From the NCBI RefSeq assembly GCF_029867415.1, contig NW_026705785.1:248001-312000 (forward strand): a DNA stretch of 64,000 bases. The letters are read 5' to 3'. Shown here one piece after another: positions 12,604 to 23,650 of the stretch (positions are counted from its first letter, which is position 1; each line of letters starts with the position of its first letter). The position numbers and the translations under genes are program-made. This DNA is from Vicia villosa. Its lineage: Eukaryota; Streptophyta; Magnoliopsida; Fabales; Fabaceae. The notes beneath the pieces were generated by a model. That model was not told the DNA's origin and made no database searches. It saw nothing but the letters and a program-made list of their open reading frames with translations.

Positions 12604-13221
12604 ATGGCTTCTTCAAATTGTACTTCTCAAGACATGGCTTCAATGGCCACCCAAATCTGCAACCAAATAGCCTCCATATTTTCAAACCCCACTCATCCAT
12701 ACCCACCCCCACTCGACCTCTTAGTCACCGAGCTCTCCACCATCGCCAAACAAAAAAGCCGCGTTTTCCTCTACGGAGTCGGCCGTGAGGGCATAATGCT
12801 CAAAGCCCTCTGCATGCGTCTCGCCCATCTAGGCCTCTCTGCCCACCTAGTCTTCGATATGACAACTCCACCGATAACTCCCGGAGATCTCCTCATCGCC
12901 TCCGCCGGTCCGGGAGGCTTCTCAACCGTCGACGCCTTATGCTCGGTGGCACGGTCTAACGGCGGAAGAGTGCTGCTTCTGACGGCCCAGCCTGAGACGG
13001 GTTCGTGTGTGAAGCATGCTAGTGTGGTGGCTTACGTGCCTGCGCAGACCATGGCGAATGATAAGGATGAAGGGGATGCGAAATCTAGACCGTTGCTTCC
13101 GATGGGAAGTGTGTATGAAGGTGCACTGTATGTACTGTTTGAGATGGTTGTGTATAAGTTGGGGGAGGTTTTAGGGGAGAGTCCTGAAGCTATTCGATCT
13201 CGACATACTAATCTCGAATGA
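12604..13221 (+). CDS. SIS-domain sugar isomerase-like protein, single exon, 205 aa
   Basis: A complete intronless gene for a small SIS (sugar isomerase) domain protein. It most resembles the 6-phospho-3-hexuloisomerase branch and its plant homologues. Family landmarks are visible: RVFLYGVGREG (residues about 53-63, equivalent to the phosphosugar-binding GxGxSG loop), HLVFDMTTPPITPGDLLIASAGPGG split between residues 81-105 (the second loop is normally SxSGxT), LPMGSVYEGA (165-174) before a long helix, and the C-terminal RSRHTNLE, matching the RHxNLE ending of hexuloisomerases. The SGSG-type loop reads ASAGPGG, so substrate or activity in the plant protein may differ. I chose the ATG at 12604; it gives a protein of the usual length (about 185-205 aa). 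GC-rich codon use contrasts with the AT-rich flanks, as expected for an expressed gene. Substrate is unknown. Confidence 0.88.
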   Translation: MASSNCTSQDMASMATQICNQIASIFSNPTHPYPPPLDLLVTELSTIAKQKSRVFLYGVGREGIMLKALCMRLAHLGLSAHLVFDMTTPPITPGDLLIASAGPGGFSTVDALCSVARSNGGRVLLLTAQPETGSCVKHASVVAYVPAQTMANDKDEGDAKSRPLLPMGSVYEGALYVLFEMVVYKLGEVLGESPEAIRSRHTNLE

Positions 13222-13980
13222 AATTGTATTCGCTGTTTGATCTTGATGTATATTACGGTAATGTGATCATCAGTTACTAATGTGTGTAAATGAACATGAT
13301 TGTAGAATGAGAGAATAAAATGGAAAATTTTATATATTATGACTATCACATTAGAAAGTCTTTTTCCGCATTCTAAGTTTTGCAGTATTTTTTTAGCAAA
13401 CCTTTTTCCTTGATTCTTCTTTATATCCAATTAGTTGCGTATCCATCTTTATTGTGCATATACTTCTCTTGGACTTAAAACTATTTGATTTTATGTCTCA
13501 AACTTTTAACTTTAGTAATACCTTTAGTTAAAAATTCCTAAAAGTTAGGAAAAGTAGTGGAATGAGGGAAGAAAAAGTTTAGCTGTTTGAAGTTTAACAG
13601 GAGTGGAAACATGCATGTGCTTCCTGTGATAAGTGAGTTGGAGATTGCGATCTAGGTTTATCTTTGAACAAAGAACTTCCGAAGATATCCTATAAGAAGT
13701 TGAGTCATGCGGAATACTTGACTGGTCAGGTCCAGGAGGAGAGTTAAATATATTGATGGGTGAGGTTTGGTGTTGGATGGTTGTTTAGATTGATTTGGTG
13801 TATCAGTGGGGGGATTGAAATTGAAGTTTGATGGAAATTCTACTTGAAGCGGAATCTGGTCACCAATAAACTTAGGAGTAAATGATGTGGCTAATTTAAT
13901 TTGTAAAACTTTTAGTTGAGGAGGTGGAGTTTTATGATGGATGGGCTAAGAAACTTTTTTTTTGGTAAAGTAGGTTCCAC
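13222..13980. other. 3' flank of the SIS gene, no gene seen
   Basis: 3' UTR-like sequence with AATAAA-type words near 13315, then AT-rich DNA without recognisable coding content. Confidence 0.6.
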
Positions 13981-14244
13981 TTACACAAAGAGAGAGTCGT
14001 GATCTGAGGCTACATGACCGGAGAATTGTTCCATAAAGATCGGTTCAACAATAGGTTCAACAGAAGTTCTTTGATCAACATGATCACCAGGAAGGTTTTT
14101 TTCAGATGCAAATGAGGTCATTTCTAGTTCATTGGTTGATTGAAATGGAGGAAGAAGAGATGCATTTTTTTCAACAAAGCATGGACTAGTTGATGGTAGT
14201 GAAATTTTTTGGTTAGATTCTACATAGATACATGAGATAGTCAT
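13981..14244 (-). pseudogene. Unassigned 87-codon open stretch, retroelement-like context
   Basis: An 87-residue open frame rich in Ser, Glu and Pro with no recognised motif. It lies downstream, in the same orientation, of the reversed LTR at about 14780-15111, with frame-broken low-complexity coding-like sequence between. I therefore think it is part of that element's decayed interior and not a host gene. I do not recognise the protein. Confidence 0.3.
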
Positions 14245-14779
14245 AGTTGAGAGAGGGGAATAGAGGGACTTATTATACTTTTATGAACTACATTATTAAT
14301 AAAAGATTTACCGGTTCCCTTCAATCATTTTCTAAAAGGCTTGAGATATTCAACATCTTCCTCAAGGTAGGAAGTTGCAACAACTCTATCCTTTTTTTCT
14401 TTCAGCTCTTCAACAACATGAGCTTATTTTCTTTTTATTCTTATTTCTTAAAGTTTTGATGGTGTATGTGGTAGCAGTAATCTGGGAATTTCAAAAGCAA
14501 AATTAAATATCTTCTCAGCAATGTCTGTTTTTAAATACTCATTGATAACTTATTCATTATCCAGCTGAGTTTTCAAAAGAATTTCTTCAGAAACATACCT
14601 TTGTGTTGGAATTTGAAAAGAGATCCAACTTTATGATTATTTTCCTTTGTTGGTTTAACTTTCACTTTATCAAGATTTTTCCTTTTCACCAAGTTCTCAG
14701 CATTAAAAATTATTTCGTTTGAGAACCAGAAATGTGTACTGAAATGGGGAGATAAGATATTGGTTCAGTGGAGAAAGCT

Positions 14780-15111
14780 TCCGATGTGGCAGAGAAGAGA
14801 TTGAGTTGCAAGGTTAACATTCAAACACTAAAGTGAATGAGAGAATTGAAAGTAATGTGAGAGTGATAATGAATTTTAATACCTGAAATGACGTTCTTTA
14901 CACTTATATACCAAGGGAGACTAAAACCGTCTACGAGTGGTGTGGTGTGCTATACGGACAACTATATGAATGAATTGGACGGTGATTGATGCGTTGGAAG
15001 GTGAAATTGTTTAATTATACTCAAAGTGAAGGTCTACCTTTTCCGTGGGCCTCTCTACATGGAATTCTCTCTAGAGCCTTTTGCCATGGGCATTGTAGAC
15101 GACCTATAACA
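14780..15111 (-). mobile_element. Reversed LTR related to the one at 11991
   Basis: Read on the minus strand it begins TGTTATAGGTCGTC at 15111 and carries a TATATAAGTG box near 14915. After the box come ACGTCATTTCAGGTATT and a pyrimidine-rich leader that align with TGTCATTTCAGATATT and the leader of the 11991 LTR. The sequence just before its start (about 15112-15160) also aligns with the pre-LTR sequence at 11955-11990. The inner boundary is approximate. Confidence 0.55.
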
Positions 15112-17660
15112 GTTGTTTCGCAAGCCCTTCTTCCTATTATGTAAAATGAGGGCTTTGTCGTTCACACCTTGAGGATAGTTATTAACTGAAGTAAGTGAAG
15201 AACCTTGATAGGACATCACTAGCATTTGTAACAGATGCAATAAATGTCATTCTTTGAATCAAAGATATATTTTAGGGGAGTCTCGATATGTGTCTCTATG
15301 TTTGATGATACAATTGTCCCCTCTATCATATGACACTCAAGTACTATGAATTGTTCACGATGAGATATTAATCATTAGTGGCATGGTTTGCGTTGCTTAA
15401 TGTAATGGATCGTAAAGTTCACCCTTGTTGAGACATATATAAGGAGTTGCGTCGCTACTATTTTCTCTTTCTTCATCATTTGTGAATATACGAACTCTTT
15501 TATTCTCTTATTTGTTACTTCATCTCTTCTGGCCACTCTTTCTACATTACTTTTCATATCTGACCTATTCACACATTTCTTTTGGTAGGATCTATGATGC
15601 GTAGGCCATCAACTTGTTTCTTCTGGGTAACAACCATACCTTTCTCTTATATTCTTGCTTTCGTCATTCGAGTTTTTTTTTTGGAGGAAATGGCTTACGG
15701 GATTTTCGATCTTTCTGCTTTGCACTCTAATGAACCTCCCTACCAAATACGTATTTTAATAGGGGTACCAAATTTATCTTTAACTCTGCTTTGGAATGTT
15801 ATATGTATTTTTTATGTGTTGGTAGAATCCCTATCGAGGACGAGGAGGACCTCTAACTTGAAATTCGAGAGGTGACATGGGGTATTCCATCGATATGGTT
15901 AGACCAAGAGACGGTGAATAAAATGGGGGAATTTGGAGGGGAGAGGAGAAAATATAAATTTTGATATTTAAAAAATAATTATATTTACTAAAATATTTGT
16001 AGCTGCATATCCCTAATGGGAGTTAGTTGCATGTCCTTATCATATGAAGGGAGAGCACCCCTGGTACGATTATTTTGTTGCTTGTCTTATCATTTTCTTT
16101 TATTATCGTTTATTGAGAAAATGATAAGAAAATCGTTTCGTAAATCGCACACCTTGAATTAAGTTTGAAATCGTTTCGTAAAACTTTTAGCGTGCATAAA
16201 ATATTTGGTTACGTTTGAACTTGCTCAAGATGTCTTTATTCAAGTGCATGAGTTTGTGGAATAACTATGTGTGTTCAATTCAATTCAGGTGCAAATACAA
16301 ACTTTAAAATCATGAAAAGTTGAGTTTTGATGCATTTGATTGGAATCAATCATTCACACACTTAATTTGATTAGAACAAAATCAAACAGAAATGACCAAA
16401 ACTTTCCAAAAACCATTTGATTCGAATCATACAATTTCATGTCACTTCTGTCCGAATTGATTCGAATTACACTTCACACATGATTTGAATCACGTAACTT
16501 TTGAGCATTTTTCAAAGTTCCCTGGAACAATTGATTAGAATCAATTATTGAACATGATTCGAATCATGGGGCCTATGATTCGAATCAACTACAAAATGGG
16601 TCAAAAATCTGAATCTCTTTTGTTCCATTCACTTGCTCACTTGACTCATTACATGTATTGACTTAGATTTGAATCTAACCAATCTTTTTTAGTCTTTTAC
16701 ATGCTTAATATCAATCACATATGTAAGCATTTTTCATCATTTGTTCATGTAAGATTTTCATAATCATTTGCGAATTTTTGTGAAAAATCAACCACCTCTT
16801 TTGAAACTCTTGCATTGAAATTATTTCCTCTTCAACCTCTTTTCAATTTCATTTCTTAATCATTAGTGACTGTTAAATGATTGAGGGAGACTCTGTCTTG
16901 AAGTTAACCGTTCTTAAATATTGGATAAAGGGTTGTCAAGTTCTTGCAAGATTGAGGTTATTGTCATTGATAAAGACAAATTCAAGTGAAAAGAAGAATG
17001 TCTTCTCTCAAGAATTGCCTTAGTTGTGACTGAGCGGAAGGCTACATATAAGGTGAAGTTCTTTTTACATCTACAGACAATTTACCGCTCAAGGAATCGA
17101 TAGGATTAAGGGGTTGATTGCTACACACAAAGGCTTGGAGTATAATTGGTGATATTGGAAGATTGGAAGCGTTGATCGAGTAAAGATTGCGCAAAAGAGT
17201 TTGTCATTTGGTCATATACAAGTCAAGATCCAAATTGAAGAGTTTATTTGTTATTTTTATTTAGCATTATTATGGATTGGTGATTGTATATACTCTCAAG
17301 ATATTTGTCAAAACAAAGGAACGACTATTAAAGTGGACGTAGACTCACGCGAAGACCACAAAGTCAAACCACTATAACCCCGATGTCATCTCTATATCCC
17401 TTACTCTTGAATTTGAATTTCGTAGAACATGCACGTTTAGGTTTAAATTTGGTAATAGCGATTTATTTGATAAGCTTAGGTTTTATTGGAATTGGGAACC
17501 TATTAAGAGCTTTAGTGGTGATTGAAATTTGAGAAAAACATCGTATTTTTAGAATTTGTCTAGTTGATTAATTGCTTAACCACATCCCGTGACTTATCCA
17601 ATTACTTCAATTGCATACGTTGTGTTTCTTCATCTAGACATTACGATATTTGTAAAGTGA
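15112..17660. other. Decayed LTR-element DNA with GATTCGAATC palindromes
   Basis: No gene. Between about 16330 and 16590 the palindrome GATTCGAATC and near variants (ATTGGAATCAAT, TTGATTAGAATCAA) recur about eight times. The following 1 kb (16900-17640) reads like a long plant LTR or leader, with the phrase 'accactataa' and no ORF. The family is uncertain; a Sire/Maximus-type copia origin is a guess. Confidence 0.4.
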
Positions 17661-18540
17661 TTTAAGTTGTTACTGAATAATTGGGAATTGAGTATAATTT
17701 TACATTTTCGCTCTATAAACTTCCACGCACAAACTCTTAAAGACCTCCAGTTATTCTCATTTGAAGAATCAGTTAATTTTGTTTTCAAAAGTCTATTTAC
17801 TCCTCTAGACTGTTTTCTATTGCCATATTCTCACCCAACACTATTTCCAATTTTATTTTAATATTTCAAAACTATTCATTTTCTTTTGTGTTACTGTTTC
17901 TCTTTTATTAGATTTTCACTATTGCTTTCATCAATTTATCATGATTGTTCTCTACCATCAAATTATTTTCATATTTTTATACTTAATATAAATTATAATC
18001 ACCACACTTTTGTTTTTTTTTTTTAATTTTGTTATGTATTGTATTATATTTTCTTAACGTAATATTTTTTTGGTCTCATAAGTTAATCTTGGAGTTCATT
18101 TTAATCCCTTAACCTTAAAAAGATCCATATTGATCTCTTAATTCTTCAAAATATATCATGTTAGTCATTTTTTGTTAATTAGCGGCGAAAAAAATTTAAA
18201 AACCAGTCCCTTCATTTTTTGTTATCGGCGTTGTGTCTCAATTTGCTGAAATGTGTCATGTTAGATGATTGCATCGATACAAAATTCACACCATTATATT
18301 GAGTTGTATTATTTTCTCAAATTATTATTGGCCTCGACATCTTAGTCATTGTGTTGATAATTTTTTTTCTTCATAATTTGATGCATAATATTTTTCTAAT
18401 TATTGTTAATTTTGTTAAAATGTATTATTTGTCCATTTATTTCTTTTTATATAAGCAAATGATTGAATATAAGAGAGCACTAGGAGTACTCAACCCATAT
18501 ACAAACAAGAGAGCCACCCTAAAAAGAGTACACAACGCAA
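17661..18540. other. AT-rich DNA, no gene seen
   Basis: Poly-T rich sequence with words such as 'ccttaaccttaaaaagatcc' that are common in decayed plant repeats. Nothing codes. Confidence 0.6.
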
Positions 18541-18845
18541 ACTAAAATACAAGGAATAGGATCCAAAAGCCAATCTTTCCACCTACAACTCAAGTCCCTT
18601 CTACTTCTACAACCAAACGATTTTCAAGATAGCATTTTCGCCAATGCAACAATCTCACCCTTGTGGCCTCCTTTAAAAAGAGTTTCGTTCCTAACAAGGC
18701 AAATGGACCAAACAATCGCTAGCCAACAAAGATACTCAAATTTCTTATTAATCTTTGGTCTCATTAAGAGCATTAAACTTGCCAAGTGATGACAAGAAGA
18801 GACGAAAGACACTAAAAAAATCAAAACTAATCCAATAAGATAAAA
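18541..18845 (-). pseudogene. LINE (non-LTR retrotransposon) C-terminal relic
   Basis: The minus strand encodes a 66-residue stretch containing WLAIVWSICLVRNETLFKGG. That matches the tryptophan/arginine pattern 'WxxxWxIWxxRNxxxF' seen at the end of plant LINE ORF2 proteins, downstream of the reverse transcriptase (the zf-RVT region). After a TGA the same frame continues with KSFGCRSRRDLSCRWKDW, consistent with the family end. Only the C-terminal tail remains; no reverse transcriptase is present in the flanks. Confidence 0.6.
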
Positions 18846-19382
18846 TCTGCCACACGTTTACACCTATAATAATAGTATTATTATGATAAGTAATCTTTTT
18901 GATTACGATATAAGTTTATTTAAGCTATAATATTAAAATTTTCTAATTTTGAATATATACTGTTAATATATAAATATTAATATATTATAAAAAATATAAA
19001 TAAAATGTTTTAATTAATTTTAAACCTTAAATATATATTAGTTGAGTTATTTCACTCGCTTTATTTTTATGTTATTAATTTAGATGCTTTGAATTCTTTT
19101 ACAAATTCTTCTTTTTGATTTCAACATAATCAAATTTGTATTTTTATTATGGATTATTCCAATTTAAATTAGTCAATATTTTCAATAAAAAATTATCTTT
19201 TCTCAAAATAAAATCATTCTAGATTATATTAGCCTATGTCTAACACACAAAAATAGAAAATATTCATTTACCAAAAATAATAAAATTAAATAAACAAACA
19301 TTTACATACCCGCATACACATCCATATTCTTACACCACATTGATACAATTTTTTCATTCATTTTTTCTTTTTGAAAAAAAAA

Positions 19383-19922
19383 ATGTTACCCATTATCATT
19401 TTCTTCGTCCTTGTTTGTGCTCATCAGTATTGTACCGCAGAAGCACAGTCAGACGACTCATCGGAAACATTGTGGGACTTGTCTTCACTTGGTGTAGTTC
19501 TTGAAGGCCTCATTGCAACAATTCTCTTACTTTTCATCTTTGTGTTGTTCCTAAAACGTTTCAGATACTCACAAAACGACGTAGCAGAGATACCAAAGTC
19601 TGAAAATGACACTGGTATAAATCCTCAACTACTCGAAACTTTCCCAATTGTATTGTACTCTTCCGTAAACAAACATGTTAAGGAAGGTGATGAAGATCCT
19701 CTACCATGTGCTGTGTGTCTCGCTGAATTCAATGACAATGACAGCGTTCGTGTTTTACCTCAATGCAACCATTTCTTTCATCCTCCGTGTATTGATGCTT
19801 GGCTTTCTACTCATGTTACTTGTCCTGTTTGTCGTACTGAGCTCAATCTTCAACATTCCTTTCAGTTTGCCATTTCTGTTAATACACAAATCAATGGTTG
19901 TGGTGGAATTGAAAGGGTATAA
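19383..19922 (+). CDS. ATL-type RING-H2 E3 ubiquitin ligase, single exon, 179 aa
   Basis: A complete intronless gene. The protein has a hydrophobic N-terminus (residues 1-19, possible signal peptide), a transmembrane segment at about 37-57 followed by the basic stretch KRFRYS, and a RING-H2 finger at 109-150. The finger reads CAVCLAEF, then LPQCNHFFHPPCIDAW, then THVTCPVCR, with every zinc ligand present and the ATL-typical Pro before the third Cys and Trp after CID. This order (membrane anchor, linker, RING-H2) defines the ATL family of membrane-anchored ubiquitin ligases, often linked to defence and stress responses. The GLD motif normally lying between membrane and RING is degenerate here (LLETFPIVLYSS). 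The ATG at 19383 follows an A-rich leader. No further partners are visible. Substrate unknown. Confidence 0.92.
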   Translation: MLPIIIFFVLVCAHQYCTAEAQSDDSSETLWDLSSLGVVLEGLIATILLLFIFVLFLKRFRYSQNDVAEIPKSENDTGINPQLLETFPIVLYSSVNKHVKEGDEDPLPCAVCLAEFNDNDSVRVLPQCNHFFHPPCIDAWLSTHVTCPVCRTELNLQHSFQFAISVNTQINGCGGIERV

Positions 19923-21653
19923 TTAAGGTAAGGACTAAGGACTAAGGCTGGCTGCAACATCATGATTATTCAAAGAACCCTTCATTTTTATTTACTGTGA
20001 GCTGATATTCATTTGAGTGTGTATTTGTATTAATAGAAAAAAAATATTCTATGAATTTTGTTGTTGTTGTGAAATAAGCTCTTGGTTTGAGCCAAATGAA
20101 AGCAATGATTTTTAAAGTATTTCGTCCCTTCATATCTACAAATCAATTTTCCGGGAACTCTAACTTAAATCACTTAGCTCGTACTTTATAGAGATAATTT
20201 ACTATTTAGATTTTTTTTTTAAAAGTATTTCGTCCCTTCATATCTCGTGATTAGGAGACTCTGTATCGATATATCTATAAATCAATCCTCTAAACATAGA
20301 ACTCACTATCATTCAGATAAGTATTCATAAAGAGATGCACGAGCTCATACGATCTCAAGTAGAATCTACAAAATTCACCATTGTGAAAAGAGAGGAGAGC
20401 TCTCCCGGCCACGAGGCTAGCTCGACATTGAATTAGGAAATCATCCCAACTTCGCTAATTGAAAAATGATTTAGATGACGATTGTAATCAAAGAATTCAA
20501 TAATAAGTTAATGACAATGATAATCACGCTTAATCAAAGAGATGTAGTCATTATAATGACCATAAACGACCTTAATTATGAATGGTATGCACATCATAGG
20601 CGATAAGAAAAACAAACTCATTCACAAATTACACACATTGAATAAACTCATTAATTTGCATGAAATATATCTTATTTGCAATATTCTAATAATTCAGATA
20701 AAAATATTTCTTATAATAAAAAATTTAATTTCTTAAAAAGTAAAATTTATTCGAGTGGAGTCATGTTATTATATGTATAACATATTTTTTTTTGTCTATC
20801 TCTTAAAAATAAATAAATGAGACGTCGCGAATTTAAATTTACACGTTTACAGTCGAATGTCCACGCATAACTATCAAATGAACTATCTTAATTCGATGGC
20901 ATATTATTTTTTATCACAACCAACGTATAACTTGAAAATAATAAATATCCATTTGTAAAAGAAAATAACTTGAAAATAGTAAATATCCATTTGTAAAAGA
21001 AAAATAAAATATAAACATACATAATGGCATCCACATTTCTATTTTCACTCCATCGTGTCTATCCTTTAATCCTTATAAAATAACTATTTTCTTTTAATAC
21101 TTATTTATATAATGTTGTTTCTAATTAAAAATACCAAAAATAGCATAACTCTTATCCTTTGTAATTAAAGAAGAAATAGAGATGACCAGTTTTTAATTAA
21201 ATACGTGTTTTTTTATTTTAGATGTATACTTTTTTTTTGAAGTTTTATTATTTAATTTTGATCTTCTAAATTTGTTGTTACCAATTTGAATCCTATATTT
21301 TATCATACTTTAAAATATTATTATTTTTATAACTTAACTATTTAATTTTTCATTTTAATAATTTAGTCTTTAATATAAAATTATAGATAAATAAAAAAAT
21401 TAAATAATTAAGTTAATGATATTTTATAACTTTATCAATCACATGTCATCAAAATAATTAGTTGAAACATGAAGGTGAACCTCGAAAAGAAAAGAAAAAT
21501 ATTTAAAAAAATTAATGAATTAAAATTTGATTTTTTAATGAAATTAGAAATAAAAATGTGTATATTGAGAGACCAAAATTTCAGTTTGAATATTATGAAA
21601 TTCATCAATTGACAATAGAAACACTTATGACATTCAACTTGAAGTAGAAGTGA
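19923..21653. other. AT-rich intergenic DNA
   Basis: No gene. A 24-bp direct repeat containing AAAGTATTTCGTCCCTTC occurs at about 20116 and 20222. The phrase 'cttgaaaatagtaaatatccatttgtaaaag' occurs in two adjacent near-copies around 20931-20999. Confidence 0.6.
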
Positions 21654-21870
21654 CACTAGAAATACTCAAATTTCCTGCGGATTTACCTGTGGATTTTAGC
21701 TAAATTTTCGCAGGAAACACCTTACCTGCGGATTTTCCTGCGGCTATTCGTCCCCAGCTAAAACCTTCGTAGGTAATAATTTCGGCAGGAAATTACGCAG
21801 GTAAATCCGCAGCTAAGTCCGCAGGAAACCTTCCGCAGCTAAATCCGCAGGTAAATCCGCAGGAAATTTG
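21654..21870. mobile_element. CACTA-like end with fold-back repeats (CCTGCGG family)
   Basis: CACTAGAAATACTC at 21654 is followed by a 204-bp fold-back at 21667-21870. Its two ends, CAAATTTCCTGCGGATTT and AAATCCGCAGGAAATTTG, are perfect inverted copies. The interior is packed with CCGCAGG/CCTGCGG words in both orientations. CACTA termini followed by short subterminal repeats are typical of En/Spm elements. No matching TAGTG end was found to the right, so this is either one end of a larger element that lost its partner or a small free-standing fold-back. Confidence 0.55.
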
Positions 21871-22438
21871 AACCTAAAGATGTTATTATTTTTTTGAAAT
21901 ATTATGAATTGTATACTAAAATAACCATAATATAAAAATTAAAATTTAATTTAAAATAAGACAAATTCATAGAACAACTTGTTTATAAAAAAATGCTACA
22001 AAGTTAGTAAGTAACCAATACTACATAGTCACATTACTAAAAATGACTCAAACAACTACTAATGATCATTTGTCCACCGAAGTTAAAAAGATACACCAAG
22101 TATAAATCAGAATTTATTATTAAGGTCTTCTTCATCTAATTCATCGACGCCATCTTCATTTGTTTGATCACTTTCATTAAATGTACTACTAGCTACGTCC
22201 TCTCCCGAAATAGTTGGATTCTGAGAAGAAATCCCCAACTTCATCTTCAACTTCTTCCCGCTAGATGGATAGCTATGTATGCATTTTTGTTGCTCACCGA
22301 CCAGACACGTACTTCATCTTCACTCACAGAGGCAATCATTTTAACTCTATGGAGCTGGTTCAAACAATTATTGTCAAGTTGATTACCAATTTCACAATCT
22401 ATACGATGTTAATATTGTATAGAGGAAAAACTCATACC
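21871..22438. other. Decayed region with a possible WD40-like remnant
   Basis: No intact gene. On the minus strand, about 22270-22345 reads MIASVSEDEVRVWSV. This resembles a WD40 blade of LEUNIG-type corepressors (family pattern ASVSEDxVRVW). The match is short and the flanks do not extend it, so I treat it as a hint only. Confidence 0.3.
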
Positions 22439-23407
22439 TATACGTATCTTATGTCCATCCAAATCCCATACCTATATGTATCATTCTTCCAATATTAATA
22501 CTTATAATCTCAAATAGCTAGATACAATCTATCATAGACGAGAAACTCTACTGTCACCTTAATTAATTTATCATCTCCGCATGTCACAATGCATAGCTGA
22601 TTTTCTGGATATGTAAAAGCTACATCCAGGGTCGGCCCAATCAATCCGGAGGCCCTGTTTTAATTTTAAAAATGGGCCTAAAATTTTAAAAATATTTATA
22701 ATTTTAATAGTTAAAAAATACGTAAAAAATTAAAATTATATATTAAAATTAAAAAATTTAAAGTATTGTTTAAAATATCTAACTAAATTTTTTTCTTACT
22801 AGTATTTTTTAAAACAAATTCATGAATTATTATATTACATTAAATTATACTTCTATCACCAGTATCATCAATTATTACATTACATTAAATCATTACCAAT
22901 TACTAATTCTGATGGAACTATAAGCCAGAGAGAGAAAGATGTAGGAAGACTTTTAATGTTTTTATTTGTTTAACAATACTAATTAAATTTCATATTGGGG
23001 CCCCCAGGATTGTGAGGCCCAGTGCTACAGCACTGGCTGCACCTGGAATGGGCCGGGCCTGGCTACATCATTAACCGCACCATCATGAGTATCAATCTAT
23101 AATAACGAAAACAAATACGTTATTAGCGAGGAACTGATTGTCCGCAATTTTTTTTTGTATTAGTTTCATATCGAAATTTGATATGAAAATACCTCTAATT
23201 GTTGTTGTAGGCCATTAGGAACTTGATACGAATACAAATGAACTAAATGTTCGGCAAAAGCAATCCCGGAAAGGAAAGATCTACATTACAAACTTGTAAT
23301 CAAGCAAAATAGAAAGAAAAAAAATCACAACATTTACCAATAAAACTCGCGTCCGGGCTCCATGATACACGGTTGACGGATATCATCACTTCTTTCAAAC
23401 TTGCAGC
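22439..23407 (-). pseudogene. TOPLESS/TPR-type corepressor gene fragment (WD40 exons)
   Basis: Four consecutive exon-like blocks on the minus strand match the start of the WD40 region of TOPLESS-family transcriptional corepressors. Block 1 (23407-23338): ISVNRVSWSPDASFIG. Block 2 (23266-23193): IAFAEHLVHLYSYQVPNG then LQQQLE. Block 3 (23096-23062 plus 22626-22558): IDTHDGAVNDVAF and PENQLCIVTCGDDKLIK. Block 4 (22471-about 22439): VWDLDGHKI. Intron borders and codon phases fit from block to block, but the acceptor of block 2 reads CG in place of AG. The N-terminal LisH/CTLH half and the remaining WD40 blades are absent, so this cannot encode a working corepressor. Block 3 is split by a hAT element. 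Given the CACTA-like end 0.8 kb away, capture of a host gene fragment by a transposon is the likeliest origin; a locally decayed TPR gene is the alternative. Confidence 0.75.
22627..23061. mobile_element. Non-autonomous hAT element, 435 bp, 8-bp target duplication
   Basis: Ends are CAGGGTCGGCCCAA and (inverse) CAGGCCCGGCCCAT. Both sides are flanked by the identical octamer GCTACATC (22619-22626 and 23062-23069), the target-duplication size of hAT transposons. There is no transposase. It interrupts a TOPLESS-like exon, and removing it with one octamer restores the reading frame. Confidence 0.92.
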
Positions 23408-23468
23408 CTGTACGAAATATCATTTAATATATGACAAAATGTATGTTGATTTTATAGTATTAAATTTA

Positions 23469-23641
23469 GGGTTAATAGTAGTTTACCCCCTTGTAATATG
23501 AGCGTGTTTTGATTTACCCCCCTACCGTTGCCAAAGACAGCTTTTGGCAACGGTTTTTTCGAAAAAACCGTTGTTAAAGGGTAGGGAGGGGGCAAAAACA
23601 AAATTCGCTAACATTAAGGGGGGGTGAATTACTATTAACCC
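23469..23641. mobile_element. Mutator-type MITE, 173 bp, 9-bp target duplication
   Basis: Inverted ends GGGTTAATAGTAGTTTACCC and (inverse of the right end) GGGTTAATAGTAATTCACCC. Flanked on both sides by TTAAATTTA (23460-23468 and 23642-23650). A 9-bp duplication points to Mutator-like transposases. An inner hairpin GCCAAAGACAGCTTTTGGC with a run of A/T around AACGGTTTTTTCG lies at the centre. It sits in what would be intron or flank of the TOPLESS-like fragment. Confidence 0.85.
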
Positions 23642-23650
23642 TTAAATTTA

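Noticed and set aside
13032..13430. 132-codon minus-strand ORF
   Set aside because: Antisense shadow of the SIS gene and its 3' UTR.
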